DNA from: Rhodanobacter sp. ANJX3
GTDB lineage: Bacteria > Pseudomonadota > Gammaproteobacteria > Xanthomonadales > Rhodanobacteraceae
Length of the DNA: 64,000 nt
Direction: 5' to 3'
Assembly: GCF_014200755.1 (NCBI RefSeq)
Contig: NZ_JACHCM010000007.1
Span: forward strand, 84,833-148,832
Positions 17,767 through 25,980 of this stretch are shown here, piece after piece. The notes beneath the pieces are model-generated. The model had not been told where the DNA came from, made no database searches, and saw only the letters and a list, made by a program, of their open reading frames with translations. The number at the start of each line of letters is the position of its first letter. Position 1 is the first letter of the stretch. Both the position numbers and the translations under genes were made by a program.

Positions 17767-18587
17767 GAGATGGTGTCCAGATTGGCGGCCAGTTCAGTGC
17801 CACGGTGGGTGGCGGCGGCAACGGCGCGGGCCACGATACGTGGAAGTTCGTCGGCGCTGAAGCTTTCCAGCGCGGCCTGGGTGGTGCCGTTGGGCGAGGT
17901 GACGCGCTGGCGCAGCACGCCGGGGTCTTCACCGCCCTCGACCAGCATGCGGCCGGCGCCGAGGCAGGTCTGCGCGGCCAGCGCGCGGGCGACGTCGCGC
18001 GGCAGGCCCTGCGCGACGGCGGCGGCCTCGAGCGCTTCGACCAGCATAAAAAAATACGCGGGACCGGAGCCGGACAGCGCGGTGACGGTGTCCATCAGCG
18101 TTTCGTCATCGATCCAGCGGGTGAGGCCGACAGCGTCAAGAATGTGCTGGGCCTGTGCTTTCTGCGGCGGGCTGACCCGGTGGTTGGCGCACAGGCCGGT
18201 GGCGCCGGCGCCGATCAGGGCGGGTGTGTTGGGCATGCAGCGCACGATCGGCAGGTGCGCGCCAAACCAGCGCTCCAGCTGATCCAGCCGCACGCCGGCG
18301 GCGATGGAGATCAGCAGCGGGCGATTGCGCTGCAAGGTGTCGCGCAACTCGGTGTGGATGGCCGGCATGATCTGCGGCTTCACCGCCAGCACGATAACCT
18401 CGGCTTTGGCGACGGCGAGGTGGTTTTCGGCGTAGCAGGCGACGGCGAATTCGCGGCCCAGCGCCTGACGCGCCTCGGCCAGCGGTTCGGCCACGCTGAT
18501 GGCGGCGGCCGGCATGCCGGTTTTCAGCAGGCCGCCGATCAGGCTGCGCGCCATGTTGCCGCCGCCGATAAAGGCTAGTCGTGCCAT
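17763..18587 (-). CDS. proC: Pyrroline-5-carboxylate reductase
   Basis: Last step of proline biosynthesis, NAD(P)H-dependent. 274 aa from the ATG at 18587 (MARLAFIGGGNMARSLIGGLL with the Rossmann GGGNMA motif); an alternative ATG 15 nt upstream would add five residues. C-terminal P5CR signature: GSGPAYFFMLVEALEAAAVAQGL and the TCLGAGRML segment. Followed by yggT. The yggS gene that usually precedes proC is not present upstream. Confidence 0.95.
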   Translation of the reverse strand: MARLAFIGGGNMARSLIGGLLKTGMPAAAISVAEPLAEARQALGREFAVACYAENHLAVAKAEVIVLAVKPQIMPAIHTELRDTLQRNRPLLISIAAGVRLDQLERWFGAHLPIVRCMPNTPALIGAGATGLCANHRVSPPQKAQAQHILDAVGLTRWIDDETLMDTVTALSGSGPAYFFMLVEALEAAAVAQGLPRDVARALAAQTCLGAGRMLVEGGEDPGVLRQRVTSPNGTTQAALESFSADELPRIVARAVAAATHRGTELAANLDTIS

Positions 18588-18990
18588 GCAGGTTTTCCTC
18601 AAAGAGCATTTGTCCAGGCCGCTACCTTACCGGAGCCGAGCCTTTGGCGATGCCTCCTTGTTGCCGTCGGCAATCGCGACGGAGCCGCTTTGGCCGGTTG
18701 GCTTCGACGAGTCCGCAGCGATCGCTCCGGTTTTGCGAAAATCCTGCAAAGAGCGTCTGTTTACTTCACCTTTCCGGTGCGGAAAAAGACTGGCCGTACA
18801 GCCTGTTGCGCGAGTAGTATCGAACGAGCTGCAAGGGGGCCGGGGGTTCTTCGTTTACAGACAAGCGGCGCGTGCCGCATGCGCGACGGTGGCCTATCCG
18901 TGCGAACATCCTCGTCATGCATGCGCGATGCGGCGCCGATACCGCCATAAATTCAAGTCATCCAGACGATTGGTTCAGGGGAACAGATAG
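18588..18990. other. Intergenic region between proC and pilT
   Basis: About 400 bases separating divergent proC and pilT. In many relatives the PLP-binding gene yggS sits here beside proC; I see no reading frame resembling it. The DNA holds short frames only, with shadow-like, Arg/Ser-rich translations. It presumably carries both promoters, but I cannot point to a convincing -35/-10 or sigma-54 site. The pilT ATG has GGGGAACAG upstream as its ribosome-binding site. Confidence 0.45.
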
Positions 18991-20028
18991 ATGGACATTG
19001 CCGAACTGCTTGCCTTCTCGGTAAAGAACAAGGCCTCGGATTTGCACCTTTCCGCCGGACTGCCGCCGATGATCCGCGTCGACGGCGATGTGCGCCGCAT
19101 CAACATTCCCGCGCTGGAGCACAAGCAGGTGCATTCGCTGGTGTACGACATCATGTCGGACAAGCAGCGCCGCGATTACGAAGAATTCTACGAAACCGAC
19201 TTCTCCTTCGAGATTCCGGGCCTGGCGCGCTTCCGCGTCAACGCGTTCAACCAGAACCGCGGCGCCGGTGCGGTGTTCCGAACCATTCCGTCGGAAGTGC
19301 TGACGCTGGAAGACCTGGGCTGCCCGCCGGTGTTCAAGCAGCTGATCGAGCAGCCGCAGGGTCTTATACTGGTGACCGGCCCGACCGGTTCGGGCAAGTC
19401 GACCACGCTGGCGGCGATGGTCGATCACATCAACAAGAACGAATACGGCCACATGCTGACGGTCGAAGACCCGATCGAATTCGTGCATACCTCGCAGAAG
19501 TGCCTGGTCAATCAGCGCGAAGTGCATCGCGATACGCTGGGCTTCAACGAAGCGCTGCGTTCGGCGCTGCGCGAAGATCCCGATTACATTCTGGTCGGCG
19601 AGCTGCGCGATCTGGAAACCATTCGTCTGGCGCTGACCGCCGCGGAAACCGGCCATCTGGTGTTCGGCACCGTGCACACGAGTTCCGCCGCGAAGACGAT
19701 CGACCGCATCATCGACGTGTTCCCCGCCGGCGAAAAGCCGATGGTGCGCTCGATGCTGTCCGAGTCGCTGCGCGCGGTGGTGTCGCAGTCGCTGCTGAAG
19801 AAGGTGGGCGGTGGCCGCATTGCGGCGCACGAGATCATGGTCGGCATTCCGGCGATCCGTAACCTGATCCGGGAGGACAAGGTGGCGCAGATGTATTCGT
19901 CGATCCAGACCGGCCAGCAGTTCGGCATGCAGACGCTGGATCAGTGCCTGCAGGATCTGGTCAAGCGTGGCCTGGTGTCGCGCCAGGAAGCCTCGACCTA
20001 TGCGAAGAACAAGGACACGTTCAAGTAA
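18991..20028 (+). CDS. pilT: Type IV pilus retraction ATPase PilT
   Basis: Cytoplasmic hexameric AAA-type ATPase that powers pilus retraction and twitching. 345 aa. N-terminal PAS-like domain (MDIAELLAFSVKNKASDLHLSAG); Walker A GPTGSGKSTT; Asp box (VEDPIEFVH); Walker B ILVGELRDLET; His box (GHLVFGTVHTSSA); and the PilT-specific AIRNLIRE motif (IPAIRNLIRED). All are intact. Next to pilU, the usual order in pseudomonads and xanthomonads. Confidence 0.98.
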   Translation: MDIAELLAFSVKNKASDLHLSAGLPPMIRVDGDVRRINIPALEHKQVHSLVYDIMSDKQRRDYEEFYETDFSFEIPGLARFRVNAFNQNRGAGAVFRTIPSEVLTLEDLGCPPVFKQLIEQPQGLILVTGPTGSGKSTTLAAMVDHINKNEYGHMLTVEDPIEFVHTSQKCLVNQREVHRDTLGFNEALRSALREDPDYILVGELRDLETIRLALTAAETGHLVFGTVHTSSAAKTIDRIIDVFPAGEKPMVRSMLSESLRAVVSQSLLKKVGGGRIAAHEIMVGIPAIRNLIREDKVAQMYSSIQTGQQFGMQTLDQCLQDLVKRGLVSRQEASTYAKNKDTFK

Positions 20029-20063
20029 GCAAAACGAAGGTAGAGTCAGGGTACTGACAGCTC

Positions 20064-20079
20064 TGGCGCTCTGATTGCC
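20064..20079 (+). promoter_or_regulatory. Candidate sigma-54 (-24/-12) promoter of pilU
   Basis: TGGCGC-TCTGA-TTGC reproduces the RpoN consensus TGGCAC-N5-TTGC with one change, and the GG (20065-20066) to GC (20077-20078) spacing is exactly right. Transcription would start near 20090, about 42 nt before the pilU ATG. Found by eye only. Confidence 0.4.
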
Positions 20080-20131
20080 TATTTTGTCCCCCGTTTCCTA
20101 GTTGCACTTACTGTTTTCGCGGAGCGTCGCC

Positions 20132-21304
20132 ATGAGCGATTTTGATTTCACCTCGTTCCTGAAGTTGATGGTGCACAAGAAGGCGTCCGATCTGTTCATC
20201 ACGGCAGGCGTGGCGCCCTCGATGAAGGTGCAGGGCCGCATCGTGCCGATCACCCAGAGCCCGCTCAGCGTGCAGCAATCGCGCGACATGGTGCTCAACG
20301 TGATGACGCCCGGGCAGCGTGAGGAGTTCGAGAAAACCCACGAATGTCAGTTCGCGATTTCCGCGCAGGGCGTGGGGCGCTTCCGCGTATCGTGCTTCTA
20401 TCAGCGCAATTGCGTGGGCATGGTGCTGCGTCGGATCGAGTCGAAGATTCCCACGCCCGAAGAGCTGAACCTGCCGCCGGTGATCAAGCAGCTGGCGATG
20501 ACCAAGCGCGGCATCATCATCTTCGTTGGCGCCACCGGCAGCGGTAAATCGAGCTCGCTGGCGTCGATGATCGGCTACCGCAACCAGAACTCGACCGGGC
20601 ACATCATCACCATCGAAGACCCGATCGAGTACGTGCACAAGCACGAGGGCTGCATCATCACGCAGCGCGAACTCGGCATCGATACCGACAGTTGGGAAAA
20701 CGCCCTCAAGAACACGCTGCGCCAAGCCCCCGACGTCATCATGATCGGCGAGGTGCGCACGCGCGAGACGATGGAACACGCGATCAACTTTTCCGAAACG
20801 GGCCATCTCTGCCTGTGCACGCTGCATGCGAACAACGCCAACCAGGCGATGGACCGCATCCTGCACTTTTTCGCCGAGGATCGTCGCGAACAGCTGCTGA
20901 TGGATCTGTCCTTGAACCTCAAGGGTATCGTGGCGCAGATGCTGATCCCCACGCCGGATGGCAAGGCGCGTCGCGTCGCCGTGGAAGTCTTGCTGGGCAC
21001 GCCGCTGGTGCAGGATTACATCCGCCAAGGCGATCTGCACAAGCTCAAGGACGTGATGAAGGAGTCGACCTTGCTCGGCATGAAAACGTTCGACCAGTCC
21101 CTGGTCGAGTTGTATCACGCCGGCGAGATCTCCTACGAGGACGCGCTGCGTTACGCCGACAGCTCCAACGAAGTGCGCTTGCGCATCAAGCTGGCCCAGG
21201 GTGGCGACGCGCACACCCTGTCGCAGGGACTGGACGGCGTGGAGCTGGAAGAGACGCGCAGCTCGCAGAACTTTGGCGGCGGTAGCAACCTGCTCAACCG
21301 CTGA
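20132..21304 (+). CDS. pilU: PilT paralogue, retraction ATPase PilU
   Basis: PilT-dependent accessory retraction ATPase, 390 aa from the ATG at 20132 (MSDFDFTSFLKLMVHKKASD); a TTG 30 nt upstream is in frame but has no better ribosome-binding site than the GCGGAG before this ATG. Walker A GATGSGKSSS; IEDPIEYVHKHEGC; Walker B VIMIGEVRTRETME; His box GHLCLCTLHANNA. The C-terminal tail (about residues 350-390) is the PilU extension. A strong terminator lies 19 nt after the stop. Confidence 0.97.
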   Translation: MSDFDFTSFLKLMVHKKASDLFITAGVAPSMKVQGRIVPITQSPLSVQQSRDMVLNVMTPGQREEFEKTHECQFAISAQGVGRFRVSCFYQRNCVGMVLRRIESKIPTPEELNLPPVIKQLAMTKRGIIIFVGATGSGKSSSLASMIGYRNQNSTGHIITIEDPIEYVHKHEGCIITQRELGIDTDSWENALKNTLRQAPDVIMIGEVRTRETMEHAINFSETGHLCLCTLHANNANQAMDRILHFFAEDRREQLLMDLSLNLKGIVAQMLIPTPDGKARRVAVEVLLGTPLVQDYIRQGDLHKLKDVMKESTLLGMKTFDQSLVELYHAGEISYEDALRYADSSNEVRLRIKLAQGGDAHTLSQGLDGVELEETRSSQNFGGGSNLLNR

Positions 21305-21322
21305 TTTCGTCCGGCACATCAC

Positions 21323-21348
21323 AAAAAGGAGCCTTGCGGCTCCTTTTT
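21323..21348. terminator. Bidirectional intrinsic terminator between pilU and the BON gene
   Basis: AAAAAGGAGCC-TTGC-GGCTCCTTTTT: an 11-bp uninterrupted stem, with GC-rich core, 4-nt loop and T-runs on both strands. It can terminate pilU on the plus strand and the BON gene from the minus strand. Confidence 0.92.
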
Positions 21349-21389
21349 CTTTGATCTATCGCGTCGGTATGAGCGCGACGTCAGCGCCA

Positions 21390-21764
21390 TTACATGCCGC
21401 TGCTGGAGCTCGAGGCCGGGGCCGCGGCAACCGTCACGCCCGAAGCGTCGACGCTCTTTACGCCCTTCACTTTCTTGGTCACACGAACTACGTGCGCCTT
21501 TTCCTTGCTGCTGGTAGCGGTACCGGTCAGGGTGACGGCGCCGTCGACCGTGGTCACCGAGATATCGGTGGACTTGATGCCCTTGGTGGTAGCCAGGACG
21601 GATTTGATCTTGGTGGTGATCAGGCCGTCAGCGGCCTTTTCCGGCACCGTCTGGTTGGAGGTCGCCGAATCCTGGGCCATGACCTGGCTAACCGGAACAG
21701 CTGCGAAGGCGACCATCAGGCCGGCGGCAATGAGGCTGCTACGAATCAGTGAATGTTTACGCAT
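21390..21764 (-). CDS. Periplasmic BON-domain protein
   Basis: 124 aa from the ATG at 21764, which is preceded by AAGGAGATAGCC; the longer open frame to 21983 has no such signal. Signal peptide MRKHSLIRSSLIAAGLMVAF... with a VMA-Q cleavage site, then one BON domain (about 40-108): ITTKIKSVLATTKGI, ISVTTVDGAVTLTGTA, AHVVRVTKKVKGVKSV, and a short Ala/Ser tail. OsmY-like proteins of this size are periplasmic and stress-related. Monocistronic; exact role unknown. Confidence 0.85.
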   Translation of the reverse strand: MRKHSLIRSSLIAAGLMVAFAAVPVSQVMAQDSATSNQTVPEKAADGLITTKIKSVLATTKGIKSTDISVTTVDGAVTLTGTATSSKEKAHVVRVTKKVKGVKSVDASGVTVAAAPASSSSSGM

Positions 21765-21981
21765 GGCTATCTCCTTGGTGGTAAAAGTCTGTCGGAACGA
21801 CAGTGGGATGCCGTTGTCATCGGCTTCCGTGACGCGTATGGCAACAGTCGATGCGTGAAAATGATGTGGCGGTGCGCCACTTCTGTTCAGCAAGTGGCGG
21901 GGCCTGTGATGCCGCGCGCATGGCTCGACCGATGCATCGGCCCGCTTGCTTATGGTTGGCAATCCAGCTTGGAAAAACGGC

Positions 21982-22015
21982 AAAAAAAACCGGAGTGCAT
22001 GAGCACTCCGGTTTT
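21982..22015 (-). terminator. Strong intrinsic terminator of the 22038-23834 gene
   Basis: Read on the minus strand: AAAACCGGAGTGC-TCAT-GCACTCCGGTTTT followed by further T residues (eight A on the plus strand). Thirteen-base-pair stem with 4-nt loop, 23 nt beyond the stop codon. Confidence 0.92.
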
Positions 22016-22037
22016 CGCGTCATGGCCTAGGGCACGC

Positions 22038-23834
22038 TTATTTCAATGTGGTCTGGCTGGTGATCACCATACCGTCGGCTTCCACATGCGTCTGCGCGTC
22101 GATGCTGTCAACGCGCGCGGCCTGAGCTTTCATCGCAGCGAATTGCGCCTTCGAGCGTGCCGCGTCGGCAGCGATCTGGGCGGGGTCGTCCGAGCCATTG
22201 TCGGCACCGTCGAGAGACGGTTCATCGTTGTTCTTGGCCAGTGCGGTCGCCGTGGCGGAGAGGCTGTCGGTCTTTGCCTCCATCAGCTGCAGCCAGGTCA
22301 TGTACATCGCACCGGTCAGGTGCATGCGGCCGGTGCGGCCGGCATCGCCGGTTGGCGCTTTCAGCGTATCGGCCAGCTGAGCGTCTTCTCCGGCGCCTAT
22401 GCCAATGGCAACGGCCTTATCCCCCAGCGCGATCCAGGCCGGCTGACCGAGCATGCCGGCCATGTCCTTTGGCAGCGCGGCGGGTGGGCCATTGGGCGTG
22501 AGCTTCAGCTGGGCCAGCGCCGGCACCATCATCTGGCTCATCGCCAGCAGGCCGGTCGGGTTGTTGGTACCCAGCACGATGCGGCCGGTGAAGACCGGCA
22601 TGCCGCCGTCTTTTGCGGGGGCCAGCGTGTCTAGCACGATGCGCAGTCCCAGCATGTCGCCGAATGGCGGAATCGCCGCCTTCTGCATCGCCGGGCCGAT
22701 TTTGGCGAAGCCGTCATTCAGATCGGTGAGCGCCGGGCAGGTGAATGGCTTGGCGGCGACGGCGTCTGCCTGTGCCGACCAGAACGTGCGCAGCTGTGCC
22801 ACCGGCAGCGCGATGCTGACGTCGAACGGCGCGGTGCCGGCGCTGCCGAGGCCGGGCAGATCCACCTTCAGATCGGAGAAGGCCTTGCTGATGTCGTCGG
22901 CCAGCGCGATGTCGAAGCGCACGCTCTGGTGACCGGTATCGAGCTGGGTGTAACCGAAGCTGATCGTCGGGACACGCGCCGCAATGCGGGTCGCTTCGGG
23001 CGCGCAGCTGGGCGAGGTCTGCAGTTGGTTAGCGACCGGCTCGCCGGTCTTGGCCGATTCGACCGCGGCGTGCGCCTTGATGATCGAGGCGAACAGCGGG
23101 TCGCTGCCGCTGATGGCCAGTGGCAGCGCGCGGGTCAGATCGAGATCGCCGACCACCCAGTTCTGGTAGCCCTTGGCCTTGGCCAGCGTGACCAGGCGGC
23201 CGTCGTCCTGCAGGCTCTTTTCAGGTCGGTCCAGGCCGAGCGTCTGACGCAGCAGCGCCGGCGCGGCGTCGGCCGGCAGCAGTGCCAGTACGGCCTGCTT
23301 GCCGACCATGGCCAGAATGGCCTCGGTGCCGGAGGCGGCGAACGTGTACTTGCGGTAGCTTTGCGTACCGATGCTGACGACGTCGAGTTTCTTGCCGTAG
23401 GCGGTTTCCAGCCGGCCGACAAAGCCGTCGAACGCTTTCGGATCGCTCAGGCCGATGCGCAGCACCGGCGACAGGCCGATACCGTAAAGTGCGGAATAGC
23501 CTTTGAGATCAAGTCCGGCATTCTGCGCGAAGGTCTCGATCGTCTTGCCGTTGAATTCGGCCGCCAGCGCATGCATCAGCCGGGCGCCATCGGGATCTTT
23601 CTTGGCCATCTGATCGGCGGCGGCGTTGAGCTGCGCCAGCTGCGAAGGCAGCTGCATATCGGCCTGCGTCAGCAGCGCCTTGCGCGTGTCGTCGTCCAGT
23701 ACGTCAAGATTGGCCACCACGTAGGGTGTGTCGGCTGGCGCAAAGGCCAGCGGCGCGTCCTTGTCCTTGTGTCCGCAAGCTGCCAGCGCAAAGCCAGCCA
23801 AGCTCAGCGCGATGAAGCGCGTCGTCGATCGCAT
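22038..23834 (-). CDS. Large lipoprotein of unknown function
   Basis: 598 aa from the third of three closely spaced in-frame ATGs (23846, 23840, 23834); only the last has a well-spaced purine-rich site (GGGGA). The lipoprotein signal is RSTTRFIALSLAGFALAAC with lipobox LAAC, so Cys20 should be lipidated. The rest is a soluble alpha/beta protein with repeated 'D-x-VGRL', 'LGLDRPE' and 'FSDLKVDLPGLG' type segments, no catalytic motif that I recognise, and a single conserved-looking Cys pair (SPSCAPEA, FTCPAL). It resembles long exported proteins seen in Xanthomonadales without assigned function. Flanked by its own terminator; monocistronic. Confidence 0.75.
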   Translation of the reverse strand: MRSTTRFIALSLAGFALAACGHKDKDAPLAFAPADTPYVVANLDVLDDDTRKALLTQADMQLPSQLAQLNAAADQMAKKDPDGARLMHALAAEFNGKTIETFAQNAGLDLKGYSALYGIGLSPVLRIGLSDPKAFDGFVGRLETAYGKKLDVVSIGTQSYRKYTFAASGTEAILAMVGKQAVLALLPADAAPALLRQTLGLDRPEKSLQDDGRLVTLAKAKGYQNWVVGDLDLTRALPLAISGSDPLFASIIKAHAAVESAKTGEPVANQLQTSPSCAPEATRIAARVPTISFGYTQLDTGHQSVRFDIALADDISKAFSDLKVDLPGLGSAGTAPFDVSIALPVAQLRTFWSAQADAVAAKPFTCPALTDLNDGFAKIGPAMQKAAIPPFGDMLGLRIVLDTLAPAKDGGMPVFTGRIVLGTNNPTGLLAMSQMMVPALAQLKLTPNGPPAALPKDMAGMLGQPAWIALGDKAVAIGIGAGEDAQLADTLKAPTGDAGRTGRMHLTGAMYMTWLQLMEAKTDSLSATATALAKNNDEPSLDGADNGSDDPAQIAADAARSKAQFAAMKAQAARVDSIDAQTHVEADGMVITSQTTLK

Positions 23835-23961
23835 GATCATCCCCATGGTTTATTGAGTGTCGCGGGCACATTATGCCGTGTCGCGGGTTGCCGCGGTGCG
23901 GCAATTTAACGATAAATTTGCGATCGGTCGCCGGGGAGCTTTGGGTCCATGGAGCAACCCG

Positions 23962-24888
23962 CTAGCGCGCCAGCAGCTCGCTGAGCACGGCCATACGCAC
24001 GAATACGCCGTTGCCAACCTGCTCTAGGATGCGCGACTGGGCGCCGTCGGCCACATCCGAAGCGATCTCGATACCGCGATTGATCGGGCCCGGATGCATG
24101 ACCAGGCAACCCTTCGCCGCCAGGGCGAGGCGGCGTTGGTCCAGGCCATAGAGGTTGAAGTAGGCCGCCTCGTCGGGCAGGTCGATGGCTGCCATGCGCT
24201 CCTTCTGCAGGCGCAGGGTGATCACCGCATCGGCGCCCTGAATCGCCTCGTCGAAGTTTTCGACGTAGTGGACCTTGGGGAATTCCTCGGCCGAAGGCAT
24301 CAGTGTGGAGGGGCCACAGACGCGGATCTCCTTGGTGCCCAGCGCGCTGAGTGCGTGGATATCCGAGCGCGCCACGCGCGAGTGCTTGATGTCGCCGCAG
24401 ATCGCTACGATCAGATTCTCGAAATCCGGCCGGTGCTGGCGAATCGTCAACACATCGAGCAGACCTTGGGTCGGATGCGCCCGATTGCCGTCGCCGGCGT
24501 TGATCACCGATACGCCGCTCATCGCGTGGCGTACCAGTTCATCCGGCGTGCCCGACTGCTTGTGCCGCACCACGATGGCATCCAGGTGCATGGCTTCGAG
24601 CGTGTGCAGGGTATCGAACAGTTCCTCGCCCTTGCTGGTGGACGAAAACCCGATATCGAAGTTGACTACGTCCGCGCCGAGGCGGCGCGCTGCCAGCTCG
24701 AACGAGGTGCGCGTGCGCGTGGATGGTTCGAAGAACAGATTCAGCACCGTGCGCCCGGTCAGCACGTTGAGCTTGCGCGTGCCGTGTGCGCAGGCGTCGC
24801 GCAGTGCTTCGGCACGATCGAGCAGACGCTCGATCGTATCGCGCGGCATAGTTTCCAGCGTAGTGAGGTGGCGCAGGCGTGGGCTCAT
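23962..24888 (-). CDS. pyrB: Aspartate carbamoyltransferase catalytic subunit
   Basis: De novo pyrimidine synthesis: condenses carbamoyl phosphate and aspartate. 308 aa. The carbamoyl-phosphate motif FFEPSTRTRTSFE is intact, followed by STSKGEELFDTL, VVRHKQSG, HPTQGLLD and HPGPINRG. Last gene of gshB-tonB-yqgE-ruvX-pyrB. In Pseudomonas a pyrR-like gene lies between ruvX and pyrB; here the gap is 29 nt and no pyrR is present. No pyrI partner or pyrC' pseudo-subunit is adjacent. Confidence 0.97.
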   Translation of the reverse strand: MSPRLRHLTTLETMPRDTIERLLDRAEALRDACAHGTRKLNVLTGRTVLNLFFEPSTRTRTSFELAARRLGADVVNFDIGFSSTSKGEELFDTLHTLEAMHLDAIVVRHKQSGTPDELVRHAMSGVSVINAGDGNRAHPTQGLLDVLTIRQHRPDFENLIVAICGDIKHSRVARSDIHALSALGTKEIRVCGPSTLMPSAEEFPKVHYVENFDEAIQGADAVITLRLQKERMAAIDLPDEAAYFNLYGLDQRRLALAAKGCLVMHPGPINRGIEIASDVADGAQSRILEQVGNGVFVRMAVLSELLAR

Positions 24889-24917
24889 GGCGTCGGTTCT
24901 GAGAGTGAGATGGAGTG

Positions 24918-25361
24918 TCAGTGATCAATCGCAGGCTGGGCGGGCGACTCGATCAGCCAGCGCTCGACAATGACTGCAGCCGCTTCGGCATCGATGTGGG
25001 CGGCGTCGCGTCGGCGCTTGAGGCCGGACGCGCGTGCTTCGGCGAAACGATGGGCGGCGTCCTGCGAGCTGTGTCGCTCGTCGACGAAGGCCACCGGCAG
25101 CCCGTAGCGTTTCTGCAACTGGTCGGCAAAGCGTCGCGCCGCGCGGCTGGCCGGCTGCTCGCCGCCGTCCAGCGTCAGCGGCAGGCCGACGATGAAGGTG
25201 TTCGGCAGCCACTCCTTCTGCAGCGCGTCGATACGCTGCCAGTCGGGCTCGCCGTCGCGCACGGTGATCGTGGTGAGCGCGCGTGCGCTGGCGGTGAATG
25301 GGTTGCCGACGGCCACGCCGGTGAGCTTGCTTCCGACATCGAAGCCGAGCACACAGCTCAT
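24918..25361 (-). CDS. ruvX: Holliday-junction-resolvase-like RuvX/YqgF
   Basis: 147 aa from the ATG at 25361, overlapping the yqgE stop by 4 nt. RNase H-fold nuclease implicated in processing the 5' end of pre-16S rRNA. Motifs: LGFDVGSKLTGVAV (first acidic residue), IVGLPLTLDG, FVDERHSSQDA (catalytic Glu) and HIDAEAAAVIVERWL (final Asp). The frame is open to 25616 but the longer N-terminus is Arg-rich shadow sequence. Confidence 0.94.
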   Translation of the reverse strand: MSCVLGFDVGSKLTGVAVGNPFTASARALTTITVRDGEPDWQRIDALQKEWLPNTFIVGLPLTLDGGEQPASRAARRFADQLQKRYGLPVAFVDERHSSQDAAHRFAEARASGLKRRRDAAHIDAEAAAVIVERWLIESPAQPAIDH

Positions 25362-25927
25362 GCGTGGCCTGCGTAGCTGGAAAGCTGCCGCGGGTCGACG
25401 CCGACCAGGCCGGCGGCGGCACTCCAGCGATTCTCCAGCGGCGTGTCGAACACGATGCTGGCGCTGGCCTCGGCGGTGAGCCAGGCGTTGGCCATCAGCT
25501 CCTGCTCCAGCTGGCCGGCATCCCAGCCGGCGTAGCCCAGTGCCATCACGGCCTGACTCGGCCCTTCGCCAGCGGCCATGGCGACCAGGATGTCGCGCGA
25601 GGTAGTCACCGACCATGCTGCGTTGATCCGATAGCTCGATTCCCAGGCGCCGTGCTCACGGTGGAGCACGAATCCGCGCTCCTGCTGCACGGGTCCACCG
25701 ATCAGCACGGGTGCGTCGGCCAGATCGCCGTCCGGGCACTCCAGCTTCATCTGCGCCAGCACGTCGCCGAAGCGATACTCCGACAGCTGATTTACCAGCA
25801 GACCGACCGCGCCGCCTTCGTCGTGCTGGCAGAGCAGGGCGACGCCGCGCGAAAACGGCGGGTCGACCAGCCCCGGCATGGCAATCAGGAAATGGCCGGT
25901 GAGGATGTGGGGGACGACGGTGCTCAT
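25358..25927 (-). CDS. yqgE: YqgE/AlgH family protein
   Basis: 189 aa, UPF0301. Family motifs: LTGHFLIAMPGLVDPPFSRG, LCQHDEGGAVGLLVNQ, GGPVQQERGFVLH, and ALGYAGWDAGQLEQEL. A cytoplasmic protein named AlgH in Pseudomonas; molecular function unresolved. Its fixed linkage with ruvX (4-nt overlap) suggests a role connected to the same process. Confidence 0.95.
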   Translation of the reverse strand: MSTVVPHILTGHFLIAMPGLVDPPFSRGVALLCQHDEGGAVGLLVNQLSEYRFGDVLAQMKLECPDGDLADAPVLIGGPVQQERGFVLHREHGAWESSYRINAAWSVTTSRDILVAMAAGEGPSQAVMALGYAGWDAGQLEQELMANAWLTAEASASIVFDTPLENRWSAAAGLVGVDPRQLSSYAGHA

Positions 25928-25980
25928 GGCCTCATTGTAAGCACCTCACGCACATCGTGCTTCAGAGACTGTTCGTTGTC

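Noticed and set aside
20045..20058. GTCAG-GGTA-CTGAC hairpin after pilT as a terminator
   Set aside because: Only a 5-bp stem and no T-run; it lies just before the candidate pilU promoter.
21765..21983. N-terminal extension of the BON protein
   Set aside because: The extension lacks a ribosome-binding site and would mask a clear signal peptide; AAGGAG precedes the internal ATG.
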